From assembly GCA_934561555.1 (NCBI GenBank), contig CAKTGQ010000008.1:1-64000 (forward strand): a stretch of DNA of 64,000 bases, written 5' to 3'. The position numbers and the translations under genes are program-made. Numbering within the stretch: position 1 is the first letter of the stretch; the number at the start of each line of letters is the position of its first letter. This document shows, in pieces, positions 16,001 to 23,947 of the stretch. Under the pieces are notes generated by a model. It searched no databases and had not been told where the DNA came from. It saw only the letters and a program-made list of their open reading frames with translations. This stretch comes from an uncultured Faecalibacterium sp. (GTDB taxonomy: Bacteria; Bacillota; Clostridia; Oscillospirales; Ruminococcaceae).

Positions 16001-17526
16001 TCCTCAAATTCCTCCTCATTCTCCACCAGCGGCAGATACAGGATCACCGCAGTTCCCCGCCCCGGCCGGGAGCGCACCACCACCCGGCAGCGGGCATCCA
16101 GCAGCCGCAGGCGGGCCGCCACATTATAAATACCGATATGCTCCCAGCGGGGCGCGGGCTGCTCCAGTGCCGTGCGCAGCTGTTCCAGCTGCTCCGGCTC
16201 AATACCCATGCCGTTGTCCAGCACCCGGATGCACAGCAGACCTTTTTCCCGCAGGGGAATCATGCGGATGCGCACCACGCCGCCCTCTTCCTTGGGGCAG
16301 ATGCCGTGCTTGAAAGCGTTTTCCACGATGGGCTGCAAGATAAAGGACGGCACCATGGTCTCGGTCAGATCCAGCGAATCCGAGAACGCCCACTCCATCT
16401 GCACCCGGTCGCCAAAGCGCACATGGTAGATGGAGTAATATTCGTCCACAACGCGCACCTCCCGGGAGAGGGGCACCTGCTCATCGTTGCTCATCAGACT
16501 GTAACGCAGCAGATGGGAAAGCGCCATAATGAGCGCCTGCGTGCGGTAGGCGGACTCTGTGCCCGCCATCTGCTGGATGACGTTCAGGGTGTTGAACAAA
16601 AAATGCGGGTCGATCTGGCTGCGCAGCTGCTGCAACCGGCTGCGCTCCATGCGGTTCTGCAGTTCCAGCGCCTCGGTCTTTTGGCGGTGCAGCTCCCGCT
16701 CGATCTCGTTTTTCTCCTGCAGGGTATTCACCTGCTGCGCCATGGAGTGCTTCATGCGGTTGAAGGATTCCGCCAGCTGGCCGATCTCCGGCTGCTTGGG
16801 TAGTGGGATGTCCGGGGTATCGAGCTGGCTGCGGCTGATGGCGCGGGATGCCTCGATCATCTGGGAGACCGGGGTCAGCAGCTGCATGACCATCAGACCG
16901 GAGGCGCAGCCCAGCGCCACGCACAGCGCCACCACCACGATCTGCATCAGGGCAATCCGCTCGCCCAGCTCCGAGATCTCGGTGTAAGTAGTCTGGGCAT
17001 CCAGAATCGAGGCTTTCAGCAGCTGCATGGTGTACTGGCTCAGATACCCGCCGCAGACCGACACTCTGTTATAGTACAGCTGGGATGCCTTTGCTTCCTG
17101 CCCGCTGGAAAGGTAGCCTTCCAGCTCTTCCAGCAGGGCATTGTAGCTGCCGTAGGTGGTCTCCACCGCGCCGTAAAGCACCCACTGCTCCTCGCTGACG
17201 TTCTGCAAGCCGTCCATATTGGATCGGATGCGCCATAGCCATGCGTTGCTGGTGGAACAGGCTGCCCGGAGCTTTTCCAGCATTTCCTCGGTCTCGCCGT
17301 TCTCCCAGCGGTATGCTTCCAGAATGCTGATAGAGCTTTCCACGCCGCCCTGAAACCGGCTGATGGCGTTAAAGTTGCCCATCTGGTCGTCCTGCACCTG
17401 CTGCACCGCCCGTGCCTGATAGCCGTTGAGGGCAAGCTGCAACGCAAAGGCCGCAAAAAAGGCTGCCAGACACAGCACCATACGCTGCTTGAGCGTAACA
17501 CTGCGCTTCCAGTTGCGCTTTTCCAT
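15997..17526 (-). CDS. YesM/LytS-type sensor histidine kinase
   Basis: 509 residues. Membrane segments at about 16-34 and 191-214 enclose an external helical region of some 155 residues, too short for a full ligand domain and likely a contact site for a binding protein. A HAMP domain (215-265), a coiled coil, and a His_kinase domain with the phosphorylated His308 in QIDPHFLFNTLN follow. The ATPase domain carries the N box QPIVENAFKHG and G box DNGMGI and GIYNVAARL. First gene of the operon, with GGGGGAAG upstream of the ATG. The downstream DctP-like lipoprotein is a good candidate for the signal carrier. Confidence 0.95.
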   Translation of the reverse strand: MEKRNWKRSVTLKQRMVLCLAAFFAAFALQLALNGYQARAVQQVQDDQMGNFNAISRFQGGVESSISILEAYRWENGETEEMLEKLRAACSTSNAWLWRIRSNMDGLQNVSEEQWVLYGAVETTYGSYNALLEELEGYLSSGQEAKASQLYYNRVSVCGGYLSQYTMQLLKASILDAQTTYTEISELGERIALMQIVVVALCVALGCASGLMVMQLLTPVSQMIEASRAISRSQLDTPDIPLPKQPEIGQLAESFNRMKHSMAQQVNTLQEKNEIERELHRQKTEALELQNRMERSRLQQLRSQIDPHFLFNTLNVIQQMAGTESAYRTQALIMALSHLLRYSLMSNDEQVPLSREVRVVDEYYSIYHVRFGDRVQMEWAFSDSLDLTETMVPSFILQPIVENAFKHGICPKEEGGVVRIRMIPLREKGLLCIRVLDNGMGIEPEQLEQLRTALEQPAPRWEHIGIYNVAARLRLLDARCRVVVRSRPGRGTAVILYLPLVENEEEFEE

Positions 17527-17547
17527 GCAAAGCTTCCCCCCTTTTTT

Positions 17548-17575
17548 CGTTGGATAATATCCGTTGGATAATATC
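17548..17575 (-). repeat. 14-bp perfect tandem repeat in the kinase leader
   Basis: CGTTGGATAATATC occurs twice head to tail with no spacer. It lies between the kinase promoter and its ribosome site, so it would be in the 5' leader or at the transcription start; a regulator site or a slippage product are both possible. Confidence 0.7.
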
Positions 17576-17577
17576 TT

Positions 17578-17607
17578 ATTTTACCACGCCTTGCGGGCGG
17601 TTTGCAA
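17578..17607 (-). promoter_or_regulatory. Promoter of the sensor kinase operon
   Basis: Minus-strand TTGCAA and TAAAAT with an 18-base spacer, 50-80 bases before the kinase ATG. Confidence 0.5.
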
Positions 17608-17636
17608 GCCGGATACACCGCCGGTGCATCTTTTGC

Positions 17637-17665
17637 TTGCTTCTTGCCGATAAATGTGGTACTAT
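17637..17665 (+). promoter_or_regulatory. Promoter of the YcxB-like gene
   Basis: TTGCTT and TACTAT, 17 bases apart, 22 bases before the start codon. Confidence 0.5.
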
Positions 17666-17687
17666 GCCCAAAAAGGAGAGTGACTTT

Positions 17688-18218
17688 ATGACCCAGAATG
17701 TTTGCGTTTCCGTTCAGATGGACGAAAAGAGCTTTCACGATTTTGCATCTTTTGACCTGCTGCGCCACAACAAGGGCTGGCAGCGTCCGGCGGTGTTCAC
17801 CGCCATCCTGCTGGTGTGTGCCGGCATCTGCCTGAGCCAAATCGGCAAGCGGGAGGGTGCCGGGCTTTTGACCGCCGTGCTGGCTATTGTCGCCCTCGGC
17901 CTGCCCGCCGTATACTTCGGCACTTTCTTTTCGAACCTCTCCAATCAGATCAAAAAGCTGGGTCTGCCCCGCCCCTTCTACCGGCTGGAGCTGGACGCCG
18001 CCGGGCTTTCGGTCTGGATGGCCGGTGAACAGAACAAGGCTGAGCCTACCAACCGCTACACTTGGAACACCGTGTACTGCGCCTACCGCACCAAAGAGGC
18101 GGTGTACATCTACGTCCAGCGGAATCAGGCCTATCTGCTGAACGAGAACATGGATGCCGCATGGAGCCTGCTGGGCAGCGCCCTGCCCGCCGCCAGCCTG
18201 CACGACTGCCGGAAATAA
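17688..18218 (+). CDS. YcxB-like membrane protein
   Basis: 176 residues with two adjacent membrane segments (about residues 35-53 and 57-78) followed by a beta-rich C-terminal domain (LELDAAGLSVWMAGEQNKAEP, then WNTVYCAYRTKEAVYIYV) that ends in WSLLGSAL. This two-helix hairpin plus Y-I-Y-x-x-x-x-x-A-x-x-L pattern fits the YcxB-like family, whose function is unknown. The ATG with AAAGGAGAG upstream gives the family length; the open frame upstream (46 codons) holds the promoter and is not used. Divergent from the sensor kinase, convergent with uxuB. Confidence 0.8.
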   Translation: MTQNVCVSVQMDEKSFHDFASFDLLRHNKGWQRPAVFTAILLVCAGICLSQIGKREGAGLLTAVLAIVALGLPAVYFGTFFSNLSNQIKKLGLPRPFYRLELDAAGLSVWMAGEQNKAEPTNRYTWNTVYCAYRTKEAVYIYVQRNQAYLLNENMDAAWSLLGSALPAASLHDCRK

Positions 18219-18289
18219 GGGTATAAGGACGATTTTTCATGCGCTCTGCTTTACTCTGCGCATGAATAGCGGAAAATCATGATTCTTTC

Positions 18290-18329
18290 GAAATCCCGGA
18301 GCGTCTGCGGACGCTCCGGGATTTCATTT
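18290..18329 (+). terminator. Terminator of the YcxB-like gene
   Basis: Perfect 16-bp stem GAAATCCCGGAGCGTC/GACGCTCCGGGATTTC with a TGCG loop, followed by ATTTT. Confidence 0.8.
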
Positions 18330-18457
18330 TCACAGGGAGGGGTCGTAACCGGAAACTGCATTTGCAGCGCTTGTTTCCTTCGGAAACAGTCGCGCTGCGG
18401 GGGCGCTTCCATTCCCGTGGAAAGACAAGCCCGGAAGGTTTGCAAACCTTTTAGACA

Positions 18458-18501
18458 AAACAAAAACCCACGCTGCGGCAAAGCAAAAGCGCAGCGTGGG
18501 T
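18458..18501 (-). terminator. Terminator of uxuA-uxuB
   Basis: Stem ACCCACGCTGCG/CGCAGCGTGGGT, loop of 12, with a T-rich tail on the minus strand. It lies 22 bases after the uxuB stop. Confidence 0.85.
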
Positions 18502-18523
18502 ACGGAAATAGCGTTATAACGTT

Positions 18524-20110
18524 TTAGCGGGCCAGAGTGTACTTGTGCAGGGTCTTGCGCACTGCGCCGTTACCGGCGTACAGCTCCTTGACCATGCCCT
18601 CGATCTTTTCGCCCAGACCAACGGCGTACAGATCCACGCCGAACACGTCGGCACGGCTGTACAGAGCCTTCAGGCAGCTGAAGTCCTGCTCGCCTTCCTT
18701 GACTTCCAAGGGGTTGACGATGGCCTGCAGCTCAGCCAGCAGCGGATCGGGAGAGATCTCGAAGGGCTGGCCGTTGTCGTCGATGCCCTTCAGGTAGCGG
18801 GCATAGCCTGCCAGCACCAGCGGGATCAGCACGAGGTTGGACTTGTCCAGACCGCGCTCCTCGTAAGCCTTGATGGTCTCGCCGAAGCGGATGGCCAGCT
18901 TCTGGGAGGTATCGGTAGCGATACGCTGGGGAGCATCAGGCATAAAGGGGTTGGGCAGACGGCGGTTGATGACAGCACCAATGAACTCGTAGGGGTTCAG
19001 CACGCCGGGATCAACCACAACGGGCATCGCCTCGATATAGCCGATCTTCTGGATGAAGGAGCGCAGATCCTCGTCTGCCATCTCGGCAGAGATGAGGGTG
19101 TAGCCCAGCATGCAGCCATAGATGGACATGGCAGTGTGCAGGGGGTTCAGGCAGGTGCAGACCTTCATCTTCTCGATCTTGTCCACGGTCTCGCGGTCGC
19201 AGTACAGCACACCGCCCAGTTCCAGCGGAGGACGGCCATTGGTGTAGTGATCCTCGATGCACAGGTACTGGGTCTCCTCGGCGTTGACGAAGGGAGCGGT
19301 AAAGGTGTGCTTCTCGGTAACGATGGTGTAGTTATCCTCAAAGCCGTCCTTTGCCAGCATCTCCTGCACCTTTGCGTCCGGGCGCGGGGTGATCTTGTCG
19401 ATCATGCTCCAGGGGAAAGTGACCTTGGTCTCGTCCTGCACATAGGCCAGGAACTCGGCGGGCACCAGACCCTGCTCCACCCACTTTGCAGCGTAGGCGT
19501 GGACAGCGGTCTTGACCTTATCGCCGTTGTGAGAACAGTTATCCATGCTCTGCACGGTCAGGGGCAGCTTGCCGGCCTTGAAGCGCTCGTACAGCAGAGC
19601 GGTGACCTTGCCCATGGCCAGCACGGGAGTCAGGCCGCGCTCCAAGTCAGCGGGCGCAACGCCATAGCCCTTCTCGGTGATGGTGAAGGAGATCATCTGC
19701 AGGCTGGGGTTCTGGAAGATCTCAACAAGACGTGCCCAGTCAGCGCCGAAGGAATAATCGGCCTTCAGGCTCTCGGTAACGGAGGCGATGACCTTCTTCT
19801 CGATCTCGCCGGTGGACTTCAGGCAGACCAGCAGGCTCAGGTTATCATAGGGCTGGTAAGCCTTGTCGATGATCTCGTAGTCGAAGCTCTCGGCCACGAT
19901 GACGCCGCGGTCGTACTTGCCGCTGTTCAGTGCATCGTTCAGCACGGCAGCGGGGAAAGCGCGGAAGATGTTGCCAGCGCCGAAGTGTACCCAAGTGGGC
20001 TCGGCGTGGGTCTTAGCCTTAACGGCCTCAATGTCGAATTTGGGCAGCTCGTAGCCCTTTTCTGCCCACTCGGCAGACAGATTGCCGTTTTTGATATCAG
20101 ACAGCTTCAT
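18524..20110 (-). CDS. uxuB: D-mannonate oxidoreductase (fructuronate reductase) UxuB
   Basis: 528-residue member of the polyol/mannitol dehydrogenase family: an N-terminal Rossmann part (VHFGAGNIFRAFPAAVLND, where G-x-G-x-x-R-A is typical) and a C-terminal catalytic helical domain with conserved KLAIRFGETI and KxxN/H-type residues (CLNPLHTAMSIYG). It reduces D-fructuronate to D-mannonate with NADH in the glucuronate branch. It lies five bases after uxuA, the enzyme of the next step, so the two form an operon. The family also includes tagaturonate reductase (UxaB); pairing with uxuA favours UxuB. Confidence 0.92.
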   Translation of the reverse strand: MKLSDIKNGNLSAEWAEKGYELPKFDIEAVKAKTHAEPTWVHFGAGNIFRAFPAAVLNDALNSGKYDRGVIVAESFDYEIIDKAYQPYDNLSLLVCLKSTGEIEKKVIASVTESLKADYSFGADWARLVEIFQNPSLQMISFTITEKGYGVAPADLERGLTPVLAMGKVTALLYERFKAGKLPLTVQSMDNCSHNGDKVKTAVHAYAAKWVEQGLVPAEFLAYVQDETKVTFPWSMIDKITPRPDAKVQEMLAKDGFEDNYTIVTEKHTFTAPFVNAEETQYLCIEDHYTNGRPPLELGGVLYCDRETVDKIEKMKVCTCLNPLHTAMSIYGCMLGYTLISAEMADEDLRSFIQKIGYIEAMPVVVDPGVLNPYEFIGAVINRRLPNPFMPDAPQRIATDTSQKLAIRFGETIKAYEERGLDKSNLVLIPLVLAGYARYLKGIDDNGQPFEISPDPLLAELQAIVNPLEVKEGEQDFSCLKALYSRADVFGVDLYAVGLGEKIEGMVKELYAGNGAVRKTLHKYTLAR

Positions 20111-20115
20111 AGTAA

Positions 20116-21213
20116 TCAGCCCTTCTTTTCTTCATCCAGACGGTCCAGCAGGTCCCAGATACCCAGCATATACTGGATGCCCAGAGCACGGTCATACTTG
20201 CCATAGCCGGGGCGGCAGACGCCGGGGCCTTCCTCCCACAGCTGACGGCCGTGGTCGGGGCGGATGTAGCCCTCAAAGCCGCAGTCATGGTAAGCGCGCA
20301 TCACCTCAATGATGCCGGTCTCGCCGCAGCAGTCGCGGTGAGCAGCCTCAGAGAAGTCGCCGTTGGGGAAGTGGTGGATGTTGCGGACGTGACCGAAGGC
20401 AATGCGGTCGCAGTGCTTGCGGATGATCTCGGCGCAGTTGTTGTTGGGGTTTGCGTTCAGGCTGCCGGTGCACAGGGTCAGGCAGTTGTACGGATCGTCC
20501 ACCATCTTCAGGAAGCGGTCGATGCTGGGCTCGTCCACCAGCAGGCGGGGCAGACCGAAGATATCCCAAGGAGGATCGTCCATGTGGATAGCCATCTTGA
20601 TGTCGCACTCGTGGCAGGTGGGCATCAGAGCCTCCAGGAAGTACTTCAGGTTCTCCCACAGCTTCTCCTTGGTGACAGGAGCGTAGGCCTTGAACAGCTC
20701 GTCCAGCTTTGCCATACGCTCCGGCTCCCAGCCGGGGAAGGTCATGTGGTACTTCTCGGTAAAGGACATGATATACTCAGCCATGGCCTTGTAATCGCCC
20801 TTGATCTTGTCCTTCTCGTAGAACAATGCGGTGGAGCCGTCGCCTACCGGGTGGAACAGGTCGGTGCGGGTCCAGTCGAAGATGGGCATGAAGTTGTAGC
20901 AGATGACCTTAACGCCGAACTTGGACAGATTGCGGATGCACTGCTTGTAGTTCTCGATATACTGGTCGCGGGTGGGCAGACCGATCTTGATATCGTCGTG
21001 CACGTTGACGGACTCGACAACATCCATATCAAAGCCGTAGGCGTGGATCTGGTCTGCAACCTTCTGGATCTCGTCGATTTCCCAGATCTCGCCGGGCATC
21101 TTGTTGTGCAGTGCCCAGACGATGCTGGTCACGCCGGGGATCTGCTTGATGTCGCTCAGGGTGACGGGGTCGTTGCCCTCGCCATACCAGCGCCAACCCA
21201 TTTTCATAGGCAT
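20116..21213 (-). CDS. uxuA: Mannonate dehydratase UxuA
   Basis: 365 residues, length of the Firmicute UxuA type (E. coli has 394). It dehydrates D-mannonate to 2-keto-3-deoxygluconate. Family signatures include the start MKMGWRWYGEGNDPV, an internal HMDDPPWDIFGLPR, and the metal site with H and C in FGHVRNIHHFPNGDFSEAAH and YIRPDHGR. The start MPMKMGWRW has AGGAGG nine bases upstream; the 18 extra upstream codons are promoter-side leader. First gene of the uxuAB operon with its own promoter. 2-keto-3-deoxygluconate kinase and aldolase are not in the window. Confidence 0.95.
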   Translation of the reverse strand: MPMKMGWRWYGEGNDPVTLSDIKQIPGVTSIVWALHNKMPGEIWEIDEIQKVADQIHAYGFDMDVVESVNVHDDIKIGLPTRDQYIENYKQCIRNLSKFGVKVICYNFMPIFDWTRTDLFHPVGDGSTALFYEKDKIKGDYKAMAEYIMSFTEKYHMTFPGWEPERMAKLDELFKAYAPVTKEKLWENLKYFLEALMPTCHECDIKMAIHMDDPPWDIFGLPRLLVDEPSIDRFLKMVDDPYNCLTLCTGSLNANPNNNCAEIIRKHCDRIAFGHVRNIHHFPNGDFSEAAHRDCCGETGIIEVMRAYHDCGFEGYIRPDHGRQLWEEGPGVCRPGYGKYDRALGIQYMLGIWDLLDRLDEEKKG

Positions 21214-21282
21214 AGAGAAGTTCCTCCTGTCGTTTTTTATCTTATGGCACGCGCAGTACGCCTGCACGTTCTTCTTGCTTAT

Positions 21283-21311
21283 ATTCTAATATATCAGTTG
21301 AAAAATAGCAA
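21283..21311 (-). promoter_or_regulatory. Promoter of uxuA-uxuB
   Basis: Minus-strand TTGCTA and TAGAAT, 17 bases apart, about 70 bases before the uxuA start. Confidence 0.6.
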
Positions 21312-21342
21312 TACGCACAATGCCATTTTTTTGTGTTTATTC

Positions 21343-21359
21343 TTGTATACTTTACACAA
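21343..21359. promoter_or_regulatory. GntR-like palindrome between uxuA and dsdA
   Basis: TTGTATACTTTACACAA is a 17-base near palindrome (TTGTrTA...TAyACAA), of the T-x-GT-N-AC-x-A kind bound by GntR/FadR-type regulators that often control uronate genes. It lies 32 bases upstream of the uxuA -35 box. A second palindrome, GGCAAAATGCC, is at about 21364-21374. No GntR gene is in the window. Confidence 0.4.
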
Positions 21360-21485
21360 AAACGGCAAAATGCCAGTTTTTTAACAAGGTTTTTGGGCAG
21401 TGTGCTGCTCCCTTTCCAAGCTTCTTCTGTTCTTGCGGTCAGCACATCGCAGCGCTCTGACCCGCCCGGCGCAAAGCACCGCCGG

Positions 21486-21514
21486 TTGACAATTCCTGTA
21501 AAAACCTTTATATT
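21486..21514 (+). promoter_or_regulatory. Promoter of dsdA
   Basis: TTGACA and TATATT, separated by 17 bases, about 72 bases before the dsdA ATG. Confidence 0.75.
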
Positions 21515-21585
21515 CAAGACACGCAGCGCTCCGTGAAAACCGCCGGGGCGCACCATCTGGTCCTATATATAAAGGAGGATCCGCT

Positions 21586-22956
21586 ATGGTTTCACCTACC
21601 AAGTGCATTGCCGGGCGTTCTGTTGCCGATTGGATTGCGGCATACCCCGTACTCTCCGACCTCTGCGCCCTGAAGGAGACTGCATGGGTAAACCCGGACA
21701 AGCTGCCCTTTGCACAGGCTGCGGCCGCCTGTCCGCTGACCTTGGCCGATATTGAGGATGCCGCCGCACGGCTGGAGCGGTTTGCGCCCTATCTTGCCGC
21801 CGTCTTTCCCGAAACTGCCGCGACCGGCGGCATCATCGAATCCCCTGTTCAACCCATTCCCCGGATGAAGAAGGTGCTGGAGGAGCGCAGCGGCACCCCC
21901 ATCGCCGGGCAGGTATGGGTCAAGCTGGACAGCCATCTGCCCATTTCCGGCTCCATCAAGGCGCGGGGCGGCATTTACGAGGTACTGAAAACCGCCGAGG
22001 ACATTGCCCTGCACAGCGGAATGCTGCACCTCACCGACAACTATGCCGTGCTGGCAGAGGAGCGTTTCCGCAAGCTGTTCTCGCAGTATTCCATCGCGGT
22101 AGGCTCTACCGGCAATCTGGGGCTTTCCATCGGCATCATGAGCGCGAAGCTGGGCTTTCAGGTCACCGTGCACATGTCCGCTGACGCACGGCAGTGGAAA
22201 AAAGACCTGCTCCGCAGCCGGGGCGTCAAGGTGGTGGAGTACGCCTCCGATTACAGCATCGCCGTGACCGAGGGGCGCAAGCTGGCGGCGGGTGACCCCT
22301 ACTGCCATTTTGTGGATGACGAAAATTCCAAGACCCTCTTTCTGGGCTATGCCGTGGCTGCGCTGCGGCTGAAAAAGCAACTGGACGCACAGGGCGTCAC
22401 CGTGGATGCAGAGCATCCCCTCTTTGCCTATCTGCCCTGCGGCGTGGGCGGCGGCCCCGGCGGTGTGGCCTTTGGCCTGAAGATGCTGTTCGGCGATGCC
22501 GCACACTGCTTTTTTGCCGAGCCTACCCACTCCCCCTGCATGATGCTGGGCATGGCTACCGGCGAAAACAGCAGCGTTTGCGTGCAGGACTTTGGCATCG
22601 ACAACCGCACCGCCGCCGATGGCCTTGCTGTGGGGCGCGCTTCCGGTTTTGTGGGCGGGCTGATGCGCCCCTTTATGAGCGGCTGCTACACCCTGCAGGA
22701 CGAGCGGATGTATACCCTTCTGGCACAGCTGGCTGACGCCGAAGCACTTTTCCTTGAGCCCAGCGCTCTGGCGGGAATGTACGGCCCGGTGCTCATCCAG
22801 CCCGGGCAGCTGCTTGGTGCTTACACCGAAACCGCCCTGCCCGCCGGTGCGCTGGCAAACGCCGCCCATCTGGTCTGGGCCACCGGCGGGAATATGGTTC
22901 CCCGGGAAGAGATGCAGCGCTACTATCAAAAAGGCAAGACACTGGCGCAGGGATAA
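21586..22956 (+). CDS. dsdA: D-serine ammonia-lyase
   Basis: 456-residue fold-type II PLP enzyme converting D-serine to pyruvate and ammonia. The PLP lysine is Lys125 in SGSIKARGG; the phosphate-binding glycine loop is [11 protein letters not shown], and [11 protein letters not shown] is the substrate loop. Length and gene layout match DsdA. An AAAGGAGG site precedes the ATG. The gene is divergent from uxuA and has its own promoter. Regulators of the DsdC type are not visible. In a gut bacterium it may detoxify or use D-serine released from peptidoglycan or host sources; that part is inference. Confidence 0.95.
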   Translation: MVSPTKCIAGRSVADWIAAYPVLSDLCALKETAWVNPDKLPFAQAAAACPLTLADIEDAAARLERFAPYLAAVFPETAATGGIIESPVQPIPRMKKVLEERSGTPIAGQVWVKLDSHLPISGSIKARGGIYEVLKTAEDIALHSGMLHLTDNYAVLAEERFRKLFSQYSIAVGSTGNLGLSIGIMSAKLGFQVTVHMSADARQWKKDLLRSRGVKVVEYASDYSIAVTEGRKLAAGDPYCHFVDDENSKTLFLGYAVAALRLKKQLDAQGVTVDAEHPLFAYLPCGVGGGPGGVAFGLKMLFGDAAHCFFAEPTHSPCMMLGMATGENSSVCVQDFGIDNRTAADGLAVGRASGFVGGLMRPFMSGCYTLQDERMYTLLAQLADAEALFLEPSALAGMYGPVLIQPGQLLGAYTETALPAGALANAAHLVWATGGNMVPREEMQRYYQKGKTLAQG

Positions 22957-22961
22957 CAAGC

Positions 22962-23006
22962 AAAAGCCGCCTTTCGTGCCTTGCAGCACAAAAAGCGGCT
23001 TTTTAT
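22962..23006. terminator. Bidirectional terminator between dsdA and yebC-like gene
   Basis: Stem AAAAGCCGC/GCGGCTTTT, loop of 24, flanked by A and T runs, so it can serve both convergent genes. Confidence 0.8.
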
Positions 23007-23041
23007 CGTCTTATTTCAGGAGCAACGAGCCTTGCGGAAGC

Positions 23042-23779
23042 TTATTCCGGCAGGTCCTCTTCGTTCTCCAGGCTGTGCCAGACGTTCTGGACGTCATCGT
23101 TATCCTCCAGGGAATCCAGCAGCTTGCCCATCAGCTTCAGCTGATCGGGATCGGTCAGGCGGGTAGTGGTCATGGGCACCATGGCCAGATCGTCGGACAG
23201 GATCTCGTAGCCCTTCTCTTCCAGAGCCTTGACCACAGCGGAGTAGTTCTCGGGATCGGTGGTGATCTCGGCTGCGTCCTCGCTGGCATCAAAGTCCTCG
23301 GCACCGGCATCCAGAGCGTCCATCATGGCCTCGTCGGCGTCCTTATCCTCCAGAGAGATGTCGATGACGCCCTTCTGGTTGAACAGGAAGGCCACGCAGC
23401 CCATAGCGCCCAGATTGCCGCCGTTCTTATCGAAGTAGTGGCGCAGGTCAGCAGCGGTACGGTTGCGGTTGTCGGTCAGGGTCTCCACCATGACTGCCAC
23501 GCCGCCGGGGCCGTAGCCCTCGTAGGTGATGGCCTCGAACTCGGTCTTATCGCCGCCCTCAGCCTTCTTGATGATGCGCTGGATGTTATCGTTGGGCACG
23601 CTCATGCGCTTTGCCTTGGCGATCAGGTCTGCCAGCTTGCTGTTGGAAGCCGGGTTGGGGCCACCGTCACGGACGGCAACGCTGATCTCGCGGCCGATCT
23701 TGGTAAAGACCTTGGCGCGGGCGCCGTCAGTCTTTTCCTTCTTGCGCTTAATGTTGTTCCATTTGCTATGTCCAGACAT
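23042..23779 (-). CDS. yebC: YebC/PmpR family protein
   Basis: 245 residues, the normal length. The conserved start MSGHSKWNNIKRKKEKTD sits at the ATG chosen, with AGGAGG eight bases before; a frame extending 41 codons upstream is not part of the family. The three-domain fold shows in RMSVPNDNIQRIIKKAEGG, EGYGPGGVAVMVE and the C-terminal acidic part. Family members were described as DNA-binding regulators; recent work assigns some a role in relieving ribosome stalling at polyproline. It is monocistronic, convergent with dsdA. Confidence 0.95.
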   Translation of the reverse strand: MSGHSKWNNIKRKKEKTDGARAKVFTKIGREISVAVRDGGPNPASNSKLADLIAKAKRMSVPNDNIQRIIKKAEGGDKTEFEAITYEGYGPGGVAVMVETLTDNRNRTAADLRHYFDKNGGNLGAMGCVAFLFNQKGVIDISLEDKDADEAMMDALDAGAEDFDASEDAAEITTDPENYSAVVKALEEKGYEILSDDLAMVPMTTTRLTDPDQLKLMGKLLDSLEDNDDVQNVWHSLENEEDLPE

Positions 23780-23873
23780 GGGAAAGAGCCTCCTAAATTT
23801 ATCGGTATCTCCGCCTGCGGGCAGACGGGCTGTGGTCGCCCGCTTGTGGCAGCACACAAAATCTAACTCTGTT

Positions 23874-23902
23874 ATTTTATCACAATCCACCGGCGCGTTC
23901 AA
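23874..23902 (-). promoter_or_regulatory. Promoter of yebC-like gene
   Basis: Minus-strand TTGAAC and TAAAAT, 17 bases apart, about 100 bases before the ATG. Confidence 0.55.
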
Positions 23903-23947
23903 GCCTGAAAAGCCCGATTTTCGCCCGGATGCGTGTAAATCTGCGGT

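Larger units (their letters stand above)
18219..18523. other. Convergent intergenic region with stacked hairpins
   Basis: No gene is present. Besides the two terminators listed separately, it holds an inverted repeat TCATGCGC/GCGCATGA (18237-18265), a nested hairpin GCAGCGC-TGTTTCC/GGAAACA-GCGCTGC (18364-18398) and a perfect 16-bp palindrome AAGGTTTGCAAACCTT (18435-18450). Function is not known; dispersed repeat or structured RNA are possible. Confidence 0.6.
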
